A stretch of 64,000 nucleotides of DNA from Nematostella vectensis (lineage: Eukaryota; Cnidaria; Anthozoa; Actiniaria; Edwardsiidae). Shown here in pieces: positions 47,037 through 58,975 of this stretch (positions are counted from its first letter, which is position 1; the number at the start of each line of letters is the position of its first letter). The stretch covers positions 2,790,001 to 2,854,000 of the forward strand of contig NC_064046.1 in the NCBI RefSeq assembly GCF_932526225.1, given 5' to 3'. The notes below the pieces were generated by a model, which did not search any database, was not told where the DNA came from, and was given only the letters and a program-made list of their open reading frames with translations. A program made the translations under genes and the position numbers.

Positions 47037-47303
47037 TAAAACCCGGGTCTGGAATAGAGCGTCAACTTCTCTTAGTGTTTGTCGCTTTTGATTTTTATCA
47101 TCTCTTAATCTCATTTCGGTTTTCCCTTTCTTTAACAAAGAAAAGGATAACCGATATGAATAATTCATATTGCCTGCCGGCTTCTTTGAGGTCCAATATT
47201 CCTTTTAAATGCTTTATTGTGTTTTTTTTCTCTATGTTATATCATTGCCCTACGTTGGTCCCGTTCTCACTGGTGGTACTAAACTGTCTTTTTAGAATTT
47301 ATT

Positions 47304-47414
47304 GATTCAAATTTTAATTTGAATCACTGGATAAAAAAAAATTGGGTAGATGGGAAGTAAGAAATGTTTAAAAACATTTCTTACTTCCCATCTACCCAAT
47401 TTTTTTTTATCCAG
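47304..47414. repeat. 88-bp palindrome next to a 22-bp palindrome
   Basis: 47327-47369 and 47372-47414 are exact 43-bp reverse complements separated by two bases. Just upstream, gattcaaattttaatttgaa... at 47304-47325 is a second palindrome with 10-bp arms. Confidence 0.9.
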
Positions 47415-47907
47415 TTGCTTTTATAACGACTCATTAGTGAATTGGTGTGAAGTGGTAGCTACTTTGACGAGACAACCATAGAAACTTGTGGAGGTGATAA
47501 TGGACGTTTTTATAAGAAAAAAACTAAATATCCCTGGGACGTTGTTATCAATGCTTATCTCTCAGAAAACTGCTTTTTCTTTTTCTATTAAATGAATGTA
47601 AAACATTCATCGAGGTTAAAACTTTTTTTTATACTTCTCAAGGTAAAGAAAACCAAGGTGATTCAAGCGTTCGCTCCTTTAAATTCATAATTTTCACGAG
47701 ATTTTATTAAACGACCCACACATCCAAGAGAAAGTTTAATAACATTTAAACTAATGTTAAGTTTTCATTTACGTAAAAGGCAAGCGAAAAATCACAGGTA
47801 CTCCAATGATTATGTTCTGGTCTTTATCATCTTTCAAAATCGAAATGTGTAAGGTCAAAAAAGCATTTCTTTAATCTTTATCCTTCATTACAATCTTCCT
47901 ATACATG

Positions 47908-48062
47908 CGCGTACACAGGGGGCGCGCAGAATACGCTCCCCCCCCATCCCCTTGGCAGCCAAAAGGTATGTCACTTTTATTTATGAATCTTCAAATATAA
48001 TGCTTTTTCCATATGATACCTATGACTGTGTATCCCTCTCAGCCAATCCTGGGTACGCACAT
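47908..48062. mobile_element. MITE, family IV copy 2
   Basis: Relative of 30371-30532, starting gcgcgtacacagggggc and ending cagccaatcctgggtacgc. Shared interior landmarks are gcagccaaaagg, gaatcttcaaata and catatg. Confidence 0.72.
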
Positions 48063-51000
48063 ACCATATGACTTCAGAAAGCGCATATTCTAAGAGATCC
48101 AGAATAAATGGCTCACATCTACCTTAAGACAGAGTGGCCATTATTATTTTTAATTTCTTTAGTTTTTTTTATCATTAATGTTCTAAAAATAGATTTGGCG
48201 GGTAGAAGGTACTGTTAACGCTCTGGTAACGCTACTCAAACAATAAGGCAAGACTAGTTTCTAGTCGGAGAAATCAGGGAATGAATGGTTTCATGTTAAG
48301 CTCTCTATGCGAAGTCTTTGAACAACTTCAAACAACTCCTCGTTTGAAAGCAAGACGGTCGTTAGATATGCATTGTTAAATATTTCTTATTTGACGCGTC
48401 CTGAACAGTAATTAATCAGTTTTCGCCTCGCTTGAACGGTCTCAGTTCGGCATTTACATTCGCAGATGACGCTAAGAACTGTTAAGGAGAGTTGAGCTAC
48501 TGTATAAGTACGTGAATCAGAGATACATCGACCTTAAACACACGGCTTGCTTCCAACTTCCGCTCACGTCAATTATTACTGTGCTGCCGGCTGATTGGCT
48601 TAGGGTCTGACCGTCAGCACTTCCATCTAGTCAGTACCCATCGTCGGTATATATTCGCAGAATATATCGCTTAGAGTCATTTTATATATTAGTCTGCGTA
48701 ATCGTGTAGAGCTGTCGTACATGCCCTTATGAATTTGAAGATCAATATCACATAGCAGGATAAGAAAGAAAGAAAGAAAAGCCGACGACATAAAAAACAC
48801 AGGTTGGTGATAAAATGACTCCTTTTTTTTCGCTTCATCTTTACTTGAACATTGGGAGATTTGTGGGGATCTCTCTTTCTTGTAGGATTACTACCATTGA
48901 TTCTGTCTCTGTTTAAAAGGTCGAATAGTTTAAAATTTAAGAAATTTTAAATGTTTGTCTTGGTTAAATGTATTTTTTGCAAAGAGGTGCAAAGTTCTTA
49001 GGATTCATCATTTCGTTCTCAAATTTTTCAGTTGCGTTGTAAGAAAATATAAGTTGACGAACACAAGCGGATTTTATAGACAATCAAAACTTACTCTAGA
49101 GCAAATGGAGCGATGTCTGCAAAATACGCAAACTATTTTTTGGATGATTTTAAACTATGTAACATTAAACGTTCCGCGATCCGCGCCGTGTGAGTCAACT
49201 GACAACAACGCTATTGCTCTAAGTATGTTGTCCGTCCATGTCGTGGTAGCCTCTTTTGCTGTGCTATTTTTTATGCTTTTCCGGGGTGAATCAAACCCAT
49301 CTGCTGTGTTTTTAAAAATATGCTTTTTAAAGGACTTGTTTTCAGGGTTTTCTTAGTTGTTTCTAAATGTGAGAGGAAATGCGTTCGCAAAATGTTATCT
49401 TTGGACAAGAAACTTGAGTATGAGTTTATAAATAAAAATACAATTGTGCTGTTTTCCTCTTACACTAAGTGTTTCTTGGGTGTTTGAAAAAGGAAGAATG
49501 AAAAGAAATGTTAAATGAATTGTAAATATTTTTTTTTTCTCAATGTGGATACTCTCCCCTCACACTGAGCTGGTAATCCACCACGTTACTTGCTACCTCG
49601 AGATTTTTTAAAATATTGTGATCTTGAATTAGATAATGAAATTCAATCAAGCTCTTTTGGAAAATCATTTTTCTTCCATTGTTCGCTAATGTTTCCAATC
49701 ACAACAAAAATAGCACATGCTTAAAATCGCCCGAGGGAGTAAGTATCATTCAAAGAAGGTTTGCCAGCCTTTTTTGTTCGTTATCTTGTTGAAAACATTG
49801 CTTTTTAAAAGGGAGCTTGTATTTTATGTATAGAATTTCTTGGGGAATTGATAAAAATGTTCGTATTAGATCTAAGGCTTGACCTTAACGTACAAAACGA
49901 AAGGAATTACCTGTGAATCCTTCCACCACAAACCAAGGGGGGGTGGGTAGGGAGGGGGAAGGGTAGTTCCCAAACCCTTCATTAGACAGTCAATCAAAAA
50001 ACTGTTGCGCAAAACAATGGTCATTGCAAAAGCTTTCTTGGTGTTATATAGTTACTTCTTTTACCTTGCTATTGTTAAAAGCTACTGCTGCTATCAACAA
50101 TAACCCAGCTATTATCTTTTTTGCGGTACGAACTGACTGATAATAGAGGAAATTTGAAAGCAGGTGGATGTAAGTAAGTTAGAGAGAGACTATTCTCACG
50201 CGCTCTCTCTCTCTCTCTAGGAGACAAAAAACATTTTTAAAAACATCCTTTTAATCCCAGCGTGTCATCAATAAGTCATTATCAAGTATGTTCTTACAAG
50301 AGGAGTAGCTATTTTTTTACCACTAGACATATTATTATGGTCTTTCAGTCGGCGCTACCCGACTACTAGTGGTGGTCTCAGCGAACATGCAAGCTCGGCC
50401 ATATTTCTTGCTTGCACGAGCACTTTGAGTTTTTGTCATCAGAGCGAGCAACAAGAACAACTAACTAAAAAAACAGTTATAATTCCTAATTTAAATAGAA
50501 GATCTTAGGTATTGAGTTGAGGCCGCGGTATGTTAAGCTGACAGTGAGTTGCTTGTTTTAAATAAAAACATATGACTTCAGTAGAAGTAAATTGACTCGC
50601 AAAGGAAAAACAGCATTCGAGCAGTTCACTTTTTTTTCTGAGAGGCTTCAACCGAATCCTTACCACAAACATCCCTAACTCTTTAGATAACATGATCAGC
50701 CGCGAACTTATAACCTTATTATGATTTCAGCTTTGTTTTTTAATTTTTATACACTCTTTTATTCTATCTTATTCTCGCAAACTTTGATCTATTCTTATTA
50801 TAACTATAAAAGCCTTTGACTTTTTCAAAGCAAATAAAATCGTGTCTATATCAAGAATCCCGAAACTCCGACCAGTTTTTGTTCGACGTTCGAGCTATCT
50901 GGATTCAAATGCAAAAGGTTAATATTTCGGGATAAATCCACCATTTTTCAAACAGACTACAATTATTCAGTTTCTTTCGGGGGAAATATTCTTCCTTTCT

Positions 51001-52596
51001 GGAATTGTTAGTAATTCGAACGAAATCACGTAAGAAAAATTCGCATAGAAAATAACGTAGCCTTAGTAGGTAGTAGTTGCGGACCAAGGGGTTCCGGGAA
51101 ATACAAGTTTTGAGTTCCTTTGAGTTCCTCAAATTTATCTCCAGCCATGATATGTTAAATTGGCCGTTGTCGACCGTCCTTTGAAAAATCCTGGATCCCC
51201 CCCCCCATCTGAGGTGGGACGCGTAAAATATATATCTGTATTACCCGATTTCGATTTGAACAAAAAATCGATGAATGAATTTTGACAATTAGATAACCAG
51301 GTTATCTAACAAAACTAATTAACATTTGCGTAAATTCAATTTTAAATTACGCCTAGTGATCTATGACCTTATCCTTTAAACCCGCTGTTTAAACAGTAAA
51401 TACCAATTGAAAAAAAGGGGGGGGGGGGAGAAAGAAGACTATTTGTTTTGAAATGCCACAACCTTTGCAGGAGTCTTTTCTCGGTAATTTATTATTCTTA
51501 TAAGATACTTTATTTGACACTCTTTGAAATGTGTCGTTATTCTTATCGCAATAATATGTAACAAACCTGACAGACACTTCATATCAGACCGCAAGACATG
51601 TTTACACCTGGTGAAGTGGGAACGTGAAAAGGAGTGCAAACAAAAGAAGAAATTGCTCAGTTTGTATTTTTTGCTTTACATGTTTTTATGATCAAACGGA
51701 AACAGATGGTTCAGAAACTCTATACAAAGAAGGAAATGGATATTAACAAAAAAACTGTATGACGCAATATCATTTTTCATTTAAGTTGGTGAGGTTGAAG
51801 CTGTTCCATTAAGGGTAAAGTTTCTTGTTAAAGTAAATCTAATATCTCTGAGTGTGTCGTTTCGCTTTGGCATCCTATACTCTGTCTAACCCGATTGCGG
51901 AACACACACCCACATGGATCTAAACTCTGGTTCAGACCACTTCGAGTTTTTCGGAAGTCACTCTGCAGTTTGTTGCCGATGAAGTTTATCCGTGACAAAC
52001 CGGCTATGCCAGATATATATATACTGATGAGTGATAACAAGGACGAAACAGCTGCCCATGCTTGTCGAACCTCACGGAGTTGTCTGGCAGTGATAGCGGT
52101 CAGGAGATCTTAATCTAGTACGTGTTTTGGTAATCTTTAACGAGCGCGCTCAGTTCTTGGGGCTTGATGAAATAACGCGGGATTTTAAATGTAAGCCAAA
52201 ACGCTTGATACATCTCCTTGCCAGGTAATAGTTGCGCAATTTGTTAAAATCTTCAATATTTGCTCGGAGCGAGCGCAGCGCAGCGCCGCGTCACGTGGTC
52301 TTCTCATTCTTGGCGAATTACCTTGGAGTTATTTTTACTAAGGTCAAGCTATGAATTGTCTAAATTACCTTCGTATGAGTTCTCGCGGATTTCAAAGTGT
52401 AATTTTCACTGGTGTGAGATCATTTTCACTGCCGTTATCCAGGCGGGTAAAAAAAGCAACCTAATGCCTATTACGGCGGGTAGTAAAATCAACCCAATGC
52501 CTATGGACTGGTGGCGTATTGGTTCAAATGATCGCAGTCCAAACCCCAATGACTGATGGCTGTATGGCTTTGTGTAAAGAAACAGAGCCTACAAAA
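48063..52596. other. Large gene-poor region
   Basis: AT-rich with small microsatellites (agaaagaaagaaag near 48765; ctctctctctct near 50204) and poly-G/C runs. An open frame of 133 codons at 48955-49356 has no motif or homologue I recognise. No splice-supported gene was found. Confidence 0.4.
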
Positions 52597-52683
52597 TTAT
52601 ACAATGCTATACAAATGCAATTCAATGCTATTCAAATGCCATTCAATGCTATACAAATGCTATTTAATACTATACAAATGCTA
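52597..52683. repeat. Short tandem repeat, ~21-bp unit
   Basis: Four to five imperfect copies of a unit like caatgctatacaaatgc. No coding role seen. Confidence 0.75.
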
Positions 52684-52864
52684 CACATAATACTAATCTA
52701 AAAATCAGCTGGCCCAATGCCTAACATGGCGGGAATATAATATTAAGATGGGTAGAAATTTGTTACAAAATGCCAGTGAGTCTAATTACAAATTGCCAAT
52801 TATTGACAGCATTCAAATCACAACTTTGAAAGCTGCTGTGACCTCAGACTGATGTATTTGTCTG

Positions 52865-53010
52865 CCTAGCCAGGATTTTTAACAAGGGGGGGGGGGGGGG
52901 TACCAAAATACCCTTTAAAGGCATGTATTTTAGATACTGTCTCATACATTTACTGTATTTTTGGCTGATAGAAGGGGACCCGGCCCCCCTGGGCCATCCC
53001 CCTGGCTACG
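52865..53010. mobile_element. Interspersed repeat, family III copy 2
   Basis: Starts tagccaggatttttaac with a long G run, contains ctcatacatttactgtattt and ends cccctggctacg. It is a shorter relative of 14992-15395. Confidence 0.65.
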
Positions 53011-53438
53011 GCCCTGTGCCCCCAATTCATTCAAGTTAAATGATCTTGCAAACAACGAAAAAAATCATTTTGTTGTCTTGAAAATTGAATTGGTAGTTTT
53101 ATCAGCCAATTTTATCGCCTGGCTAAAACAATGAAGTCATGTGTATTCATAGAACAACAATACTCTTACAGAAGTAATGGCTATCGATTCAGTTCCAATG
53201 TTAGAAAAACTGGCTCTGAATTTCCAAATTTAAGATGGTTCATGGAACATAAACAGGAAAATAAACAAGAATGCTTCAGCTTTACAAATCTGAGTGTTTG
53301 TTTCTATTTACGATTATTTGCCTATTTGTGTAATACCCATGTAGCACTGCTGGAAAGACACATTCTCCGGGTGCAAATTGGTTAAAATCAGGTGTAAATC
53401 GAACATGTTTAAACCTAAAAAGGTCAATCTCTTTCAGG

Positions 53439-54416
53439 ATGGGAAACAGTACGTTTTCTCCCGAAGACACCGAGGACCATCAAGTCCCGTTCCCCGCTCT
53501 CGTGGCTATCCTATCTCCGATGTCCCTAGGGACCATATGTGGCAACCTACTTGTGCTCATCTCCATATGGACCCAGCCTTCGCTACAGCTGCCCAACTTC
53601 ATGGCCATAGGCAGTCTAGCGATGGCAGACCTACTTGTAGGCGTCTTTGCCATGCCCGCTTATGTCATCAAAAAATCCCCTCTCGTCCTCGGTGAATTCT
53701 GGGAAGGCTTCGTGTGTGACGTGTTCAGGTTCTCGTACTTTCTGTCGGGATACGCGTCCATCTTGAGTCTATGCATCATCAGCATAGATCGCATGCTCAC
53801 CATACGGAACCCGCTGACTTACCACACTCTGGTCACGCAATACCGCGTGACTGTCACGCTAGTGGTTGCGTGGATCGATGCTATCGGGATATCCGTGTTA
53901 CCGTTTCTCCCTACCGGGGTCCCCCAAGGTCTGCCTTGTCATTACAGCCCCGCTGGTTGGTGGAGCATAATGGTTATTGTGACGAATGTGGTGGTGCCTT
54001 TTGTGATTATAATGCTGTGTTATACCGATATGTACTGCACGGCTCGTGGCCATCTGCGGAGAATACAGACCCATAATACGCACAGTCGGCAATCCTCGCA
54101 AGACAAGCGACAACGATCGGGAACCAGAACTATATCAATTGTCATCGGACTTTTCGTCATCTCCTGGTTCCCATCTTGTGTGTACTATTTCCTGAAAGAA
54201 GTCTGCGACGCCTGTTACCCACCATCCTTTGCGCCCTTGGAAGGGATCTTTAACTCGTTAGCAAAACTGATGACTTTTGCGGGCTCGTTTTGGAATCCGC
54301 TGATATATTGCTGGCGCAGTTCGGAATTCAGGTCAGCGTTCTTGCGCATTTTGAGCAGGCGCAAGGTACGTTTGCGTCCCATTCAGTCCTTCTCTATGGT
54401 ATCAAGACATCAGTAG
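53439..54416 (+). CDS. Class A (rhodopsin-like) G protein-coupled receptor, single exon
   Basis: An intact 325-residue frame with seven hydrophobic segments and an N-glycosylation site right after the start (MGNST). Landmarks: GNLLVL in TM1, LAMADLL in TM2 (Asp 2.50), Cys 3.25 in FVCDVF, SIDRM at the end of TM3 (DRM instead of DRY), VAWI in TM4, VVVPF in TM5, SWFP in TM6 instead of CWxP, and WNPLIY in TM7. Position 3.32 is Tyr rather than Asp, so a classical amine ligand is unlikely. The third intracellular loop is short and basic (QDKRQRSGTRT). It is a plasma-membrane receptor of unknown ligand. It is not obviously a duplicate of the receptor at 16489-17394; sequence similarity is limited to family motifs. 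Confidence 0.94.
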   Translation: MGNSTFSPEDTEDHQVPFPALVAILSPMSLGTICGNLLVLISIWTQPSLQLPNFMAIGSLAMADLLVGVFAMPAYVIKKSPLVLGEFWEGFVCDVFRFSYFLSGYASILSLCIISIDRMLTIRNPLTYHTLVTQYRVTVTLVVAWIDAIGISVLPFLPTGVPQGLPCHYSPAGWWSIMVIVTNVVVPFVIIMLCYTDMYCTARGHLRRIQTHNTHSRQSSQDKRQRSGTRTISIVIGLFVISWFPSCVYYFLKEVCDACYPPSFAPLEGIFNSLAKLMTFAGSFWNPLIYCWRSSEFRSAFLRILSRRKVRLRPIQSFSMVSRHQ

Positions 54417-55552
54417 TACGCTCAGTCAGTCTCAGGACGCATTTGACGTTAACTAAAAAATGCTGTTCCTTGCGCTTTTGGAGTTAGCTAACTCATTCTC
54501 CTGACAGAGCTCGATATGTTTTTCTCCATGACAATCTACGAAGGCAAAGGGAGGGAATATGCAATAGAGTATGACAGCGATATGTGACAGCGGCCCTCAG
54601 TTCAATGGTAGGGCAATTTTGTCAATTCGCCATAGCGAAACGAGTAGCGAGCTCAGCTTTCTCTTATTTGACGACTTTTGCGCGCAAAAAGCTTTGAAGT
54701 CGAGGCCTTTTGCCGGCTGCTCGCCCCAGCTCACTGATGAAAATGAACCTCGGCTATTGATACGTTTTTACCATAGTTCTTTGGGCGCGCGCAAGATTAG
54801 AGAGATGTTGTGCGTGCGTCACAATGGTTGTCATAGGGACAAAATAGGCAAACAGGGTTGCAAATGAAATTCTACTACAAAAAATATTTACCGAGAAACT
54901 AAACGGAGAAATAGGGTAAGTTATCCCTGTCATTCGCGATTAAACACTATGAAGATTTTCGCTGCCAAAATTGAAGAACTCAGAGGCGCATTTTATTTCC
55001 ACTTTTCGTGCAACCTACAAAAGAGAGGTCTTGTGTGACGTCGTTTTGGTTTTATTTGACAATTTCACTTTCTAAAATATTATTATCCATATTGATGCTT
55101 CAGGAATATAATGCGTCGTATTGATTTAAAATTTCAGGGATTCAAGTAGATTCAGTTCGTTACTGAATTATTAGCATTAATTTTTGTATTTTTGTGGTGT
55201 AAAAGATTCGTTTCACAAGTTCCAGCTCCTAAAGTCTTTATGTAATGTCTGCTTTTCACTTTTTCTCCATAAAGCTTACCAATAGCTCACATTTATAAAC
55301 AAATTTATTTACAAAATAAAAACAGAATACATAATCTGTAGTTTATCGCAAAAATTCAAATACAGAATACCCTACATAAAATAATGTTTAATGAGAACAA
55401 AAAAAAAACATTTAAAATAGAATCTTGTCAATTGTTTAACAGCACTGGAAAAAACAACATTTGTATATCGTTTTGTTAAAACCTATGTACAGTACAAGAT
55501 TGGGCGAGAGAAATAAAATATTGAGCTATAAACTAAAGCGGACATGGATGTG
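54417..55552. other. Convergent intergenic region
   Basis: 3' flank of the plus-strand GPCR and 3' UTR/flank of minus-strand GAS8. TTTATT (minus-strand AATAAA) occurs near 55308 and may be the GAS8 polyadenylation signal. No further gene was recognised. Confidence 0.45.
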
Positions 55553-58500
55553 TCAGGTCGGAGCAGCCACAAGTCCAGCCGGCCCTTTCCCTAGCTGCTG
55601 TCCTCCGACATTACTCTCGAGTGGCTTGAAACCCAATTCTTCCGTCGGGACACCGAACGATGTGAGCTTAGCTTCGTATGTGCGGATTAAATCGTTGTGC
55701 GCCTGTGAATAGAGGGTTGTGGTTAAAAACAATTTAAGGGAGACCTCAAAAGCACAGGTAATTAAAAGTAAGACAACGTAACAAATTTGTGAACAACTCG
55801 CTAGGCCAACTCGCGGAGCCAGCCCGTGAACACCCTATTCGGTTGTCAGGCGCGCGCCTTATCTGGGAACCATAGGTTATAATATTAATAATATTTTTGT
55901 ATTACTTTTACATTGCTTACCTTACAAACGCGTGCCAATTCGTATTGTAAATCTTTGATTGCACTGTTCTTGGAATCAAGCACATCCTGTAAACAAACGA
56001 TGCGGTTAAGTAGAGGTTCCTTTTTTTGTATGAAAATGTGGACATTGCTGTAGGTTTGTAAAGGAAAAGGAAAGACATTTAGATAAATAAGCGGATAAAC
56101 GAACCTCGAGTTTTCTGGTGACCACCGTTAATGCCGTAGGGTCAAGGTTTGAAGCGGAAAGAACTTCGTTCAGCTGTGCTTCCTGAAAGAGGCGGGAAAA
56201 AACACAATAAAGACATGGTCCCAAACTATAGAAACAGTAAAAAATATACTTGGCTGATACTGGAGCGGTGGCCTACTCCCTCTATGTGGAGTAGAGGATG
56301 GAGGAGGATCAAAGAGGGGTGGAGTAGACAGATGGATGGAACAAAGGTAGGAGGAAGAGAAGGAGCGAAAGACTCAAAAAGAGGAGAAGATGCCGAAAGA
56401 GAAGGAGAATGTGGGATGAGGTGGAACTGTTATTGGAGGAGTAGAAGAAATAGGTCGAGCGATCGGCTTGAGGGGTAGAAAAGGAGCAAAGGTCGATAGA
56501 TGTCGATATAGGGGGATGGGATGAGGTAGAGCGATCGGCGTAAGGAAGAGGAGAAACACGAGCAAAGGTCGATAGATGTCGATATAGGGGGAGGGAATGT
56601 GGTAGAGCGATCGGCGTAAGGAAGAGGAGGAACACGAGCAAAGGTCGATAGATGTCGATATAGGGGGAGGGAATGTGGTAGAGCGATCGGCGTAAGGAAG
56701 AGGAGGAACACGAGCAAAGGTCGAAAGAGGAGGATGGGGTGGAGGCGGAACTGTTATTGGAGGAGAAATAGGTGGAGAAACTGGAGCTTGGAGGAGGAAC
56801 CCGGTGCAGATGTGGTCGAAGGAGGAAGAAATGAGGCTTGATAGGGAAAAAGCGGTGGATGTTTGAGAAAGAGGATCAGGCGGAGCGGTCAGCCTGAGAA
56901 GGGGGGAGAAGATGGTAACGTTTAGATACAGACGATGGAGGATAAAGAATGAGGCAGCATAAGGAAGTAAAAAAAAAAAATAAAAAGAGACACGTTATGA
57001 TGAGACAGCGGATAAGATGAAAGGTGGGTGTAGAGAAGAAAGCAGGAACAAGGGTGGGGTCAGCAGATAACGTACCTTTTTCTCCAGGGTGTCGGCAAGT
57101 GCAGTCAATTTTTTCTCAAGAAGCAGGTTCTTGAAGTTACTCTTCTGTTGGACCTCGTGGATCGCCTTCACAAACTTGCCATAGAGCTCGTCCCGCTCGC
57201 TCTGAGTCTAACATTAAACACATACTTTCAGTCATGCAATCATGTTCTCCCACGCTGACACTAGAGGCCATTACAAGAATGCAGTGGACCCTTAATAAAA
57301 AGGCTGTCCAGTAAATGGAGAACCGTTGTATGAGGGTCCCACTTATATCTAGTTATCTTTTAATCCTGCAGAACCCATTTAACACATTCTAATTTTTTTT
57401 ACTGTTCTGTCTAATCTTAGTGGGTAATGTAGCCTACTTCTAAAGAGGTTTCTTTGGGAATCTAGTTAGGGGTGTGTAATAGGTGGCTGCAATCAGGCTG
57501 GCATTCATGTCTTCGTGCAACCAGCCTGACTTTGTCCATACAGAGCAGAAAGTTTGGAAGTAGAGAGACCAATGATGGCAGACCTAACGTTTTGTACCTG
57601 AGCAAAGCGCTGTTGTAGAACCTCGTGTTCCCAGTGCAAACTGTGTAGTTCGTCCTCTTGGACCTTTAGCCGTGCCTTAGCGCTCTGAAGACAACACCAT
57701 AGGGAAATAAGGGATCGAATACAAACACAGGGTACTTCAAGAGTAGACACAAGGAAATAAAAGAGAGATCGATACAAACACAGGGTACTTCAAGGGTAGA
57801 CACAAGGAAATAAAAGAGAGATCGAATACAAACACAGGGTACTTCAAGAGTAGACACAAGGAAACAATAGAGAGATCGAATACAAACACATGGTACTTCA
57901 AGAGTAGACACAAGGAAATAATAGAGAGATCGAATACAAACACAGGGTACTTCAAGGGTAGACACAAGGAAATGATAGAGGATCGAATACAAACACAGGG
58001 TACTTCAAGGGTAGAAACAAGGAAATTATAGAGAGATCGAATACAAACACAGGGTACTTCAAGGGTAGACACAAGGAAATGATAGAGGATCGAATACAAA
58101 CACAGGGTACTTCAAGGGTAGAAAGAAGGAAATAATGGAGAGATCGAATAAAAACTAAGAGTACTTCAAGGGTTGACAAGCCAAGGGAATTAATATACAG
58201 GGATCAAACATGAACACAGGGTAGACAAGCCAAGTGATATGATAGAGGGATTCAAAGATACCCTTTCTCTGTTGTTGTAGTTCTTACCGCTAATGATGCC
58301 TTGTCTTTCTCGTAGTTGGCAAGCTAAACAAAGAAATAATTTTGTCAATTTTTTGGCAATATTTAGAAGAGTTAAGAGATGTTTGCAAAATCTTGTGGGT
58401 GCAATTTATATAAGTTTATTTTGATAATTGAGCAAAATCGTATTGAGAGCCAAGGGACCGAAACAGTCTTCCAAGAACGATCTGTTTTCTCTATATCTAT

Positions 58501-58967
58501 TCTTACTGCGACAATCAAAACAAGTCTAGTCTAACTTGGTAAACGTTAACGTTAATCTTTTCTCATTGTATTCGTACTGCGAAATTTAGAATAAGGCAAG
58601 GCAAACGAGTACGAAGTGAATGTGAGACAAGAACGAACTATGATATCATTGTATTCGTACTGCGAAATTTAGAATAAGGCAAGGCTAACGTGAACGAAGT
58701 AAATGTGAATGGGCCGGACACAAGAACGACCCATGTCTCGTTGTATTCGTACTTCGAAATTCAGAAAAAGGCAACGTTAAAGTGGAAATCGTGAACGGTA
58801 GATAGCACCATGTAGGAGGGGGGGGGGATATGCACCTGTTTCCTAAGCTCCTCGACTTCTTCGCGCGCCTTCTGCAGGGGTTCTGTCAGTCGCTTGTTCT
58901 CCGCCATTATCTCGTTCATCTGCTTCTCCATTCGCTCCTCCTTCTTCTTCATCTCCTCAACTTGTTC
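55553..58967 (-). CDS. GAS8: GAS8 / dynein regulatory complex subunit 4 (C-terminal half, 5' partial)
   Basis: The last seven exons, all in phase, are 58836-58967, 58288-58323, 57598-57684, 57076-57207, 56105-56182, 55921-55986 and 55553-55702, encoding the last 226 residues. The peptide follows GAS8/DRC4 closely: [55 protein letters not shown] and the family ending GPAGL near the stop. The protein is a coiled-coil subunit of the axonemal nexin-dynein regulatory complex, needed for regulated ciliary and flagellar beating. Animal GAS8 is about 480 residues, so roughly the first half lies beyond the window, across an intron of more than 5 kb filled by a 22-bp satellite. The introns at 56183-57075, 57685-58287 and 58324-58835 also carry tandem repeats. 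Confidence 0.95.
56440..56730. repeat. Tandem repeat, 76-bp unit, in a GAS8 intron
   Basis: Three to four copies of a unit containing gagcgatcggcgtaaggaag and aaggtcgatagatgtcgata. The spacing of gcgatcgg is 72, 76 and 76 bp. The surrounding intron is purine-rich (gaggaggag) on the plus strand. Confidence 0.88.
57690..58190. repeat. Minisatellite, 54-bp unit, next to a GAS8 splice acceptor
   Basis: Eight to nine copies of a 54-bp unit containing gatcgaatacaaacacaggg and tacttcaagggtagacac. The last, degenerate copy on the exon side runs into the acceptor of exon 57598-57684; its ttatttccctatgg...cttcag resembles the unit's minus strand. Confidence 0.88.
58560..58770. repeat. Imperfect tandem repeat, ~85-95 bp unit, in a GAS8 intron
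   Basis: Three copies of a segment beginning ttgtattcgtactgcgaaat and containing ataaggcaagg, near 58567, 58649 and 58741. Confidence 0.8.
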
Positions 58968-58975
58968 CTGTATCA

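Noticed and set aside
48955-49356. 133-codon plus-strand frame
   Set aside because: No recognisable domain, no good upstream context, and AT-rich surroundings; not enough to call a gene.
54824-54840. X-box-like GTTGTCATAGGGAC upstream of nothing obvious
   Set aside because: It departs from the RFX consensus at several positions and lies between two convergent gene ends.
56309-56717. Ser/Pro/Leu-rich minus-strand frames in the GAS8 intron
   Set aside because: Translations of the 76-bp tandem repeat and purine-rich intron sequence.
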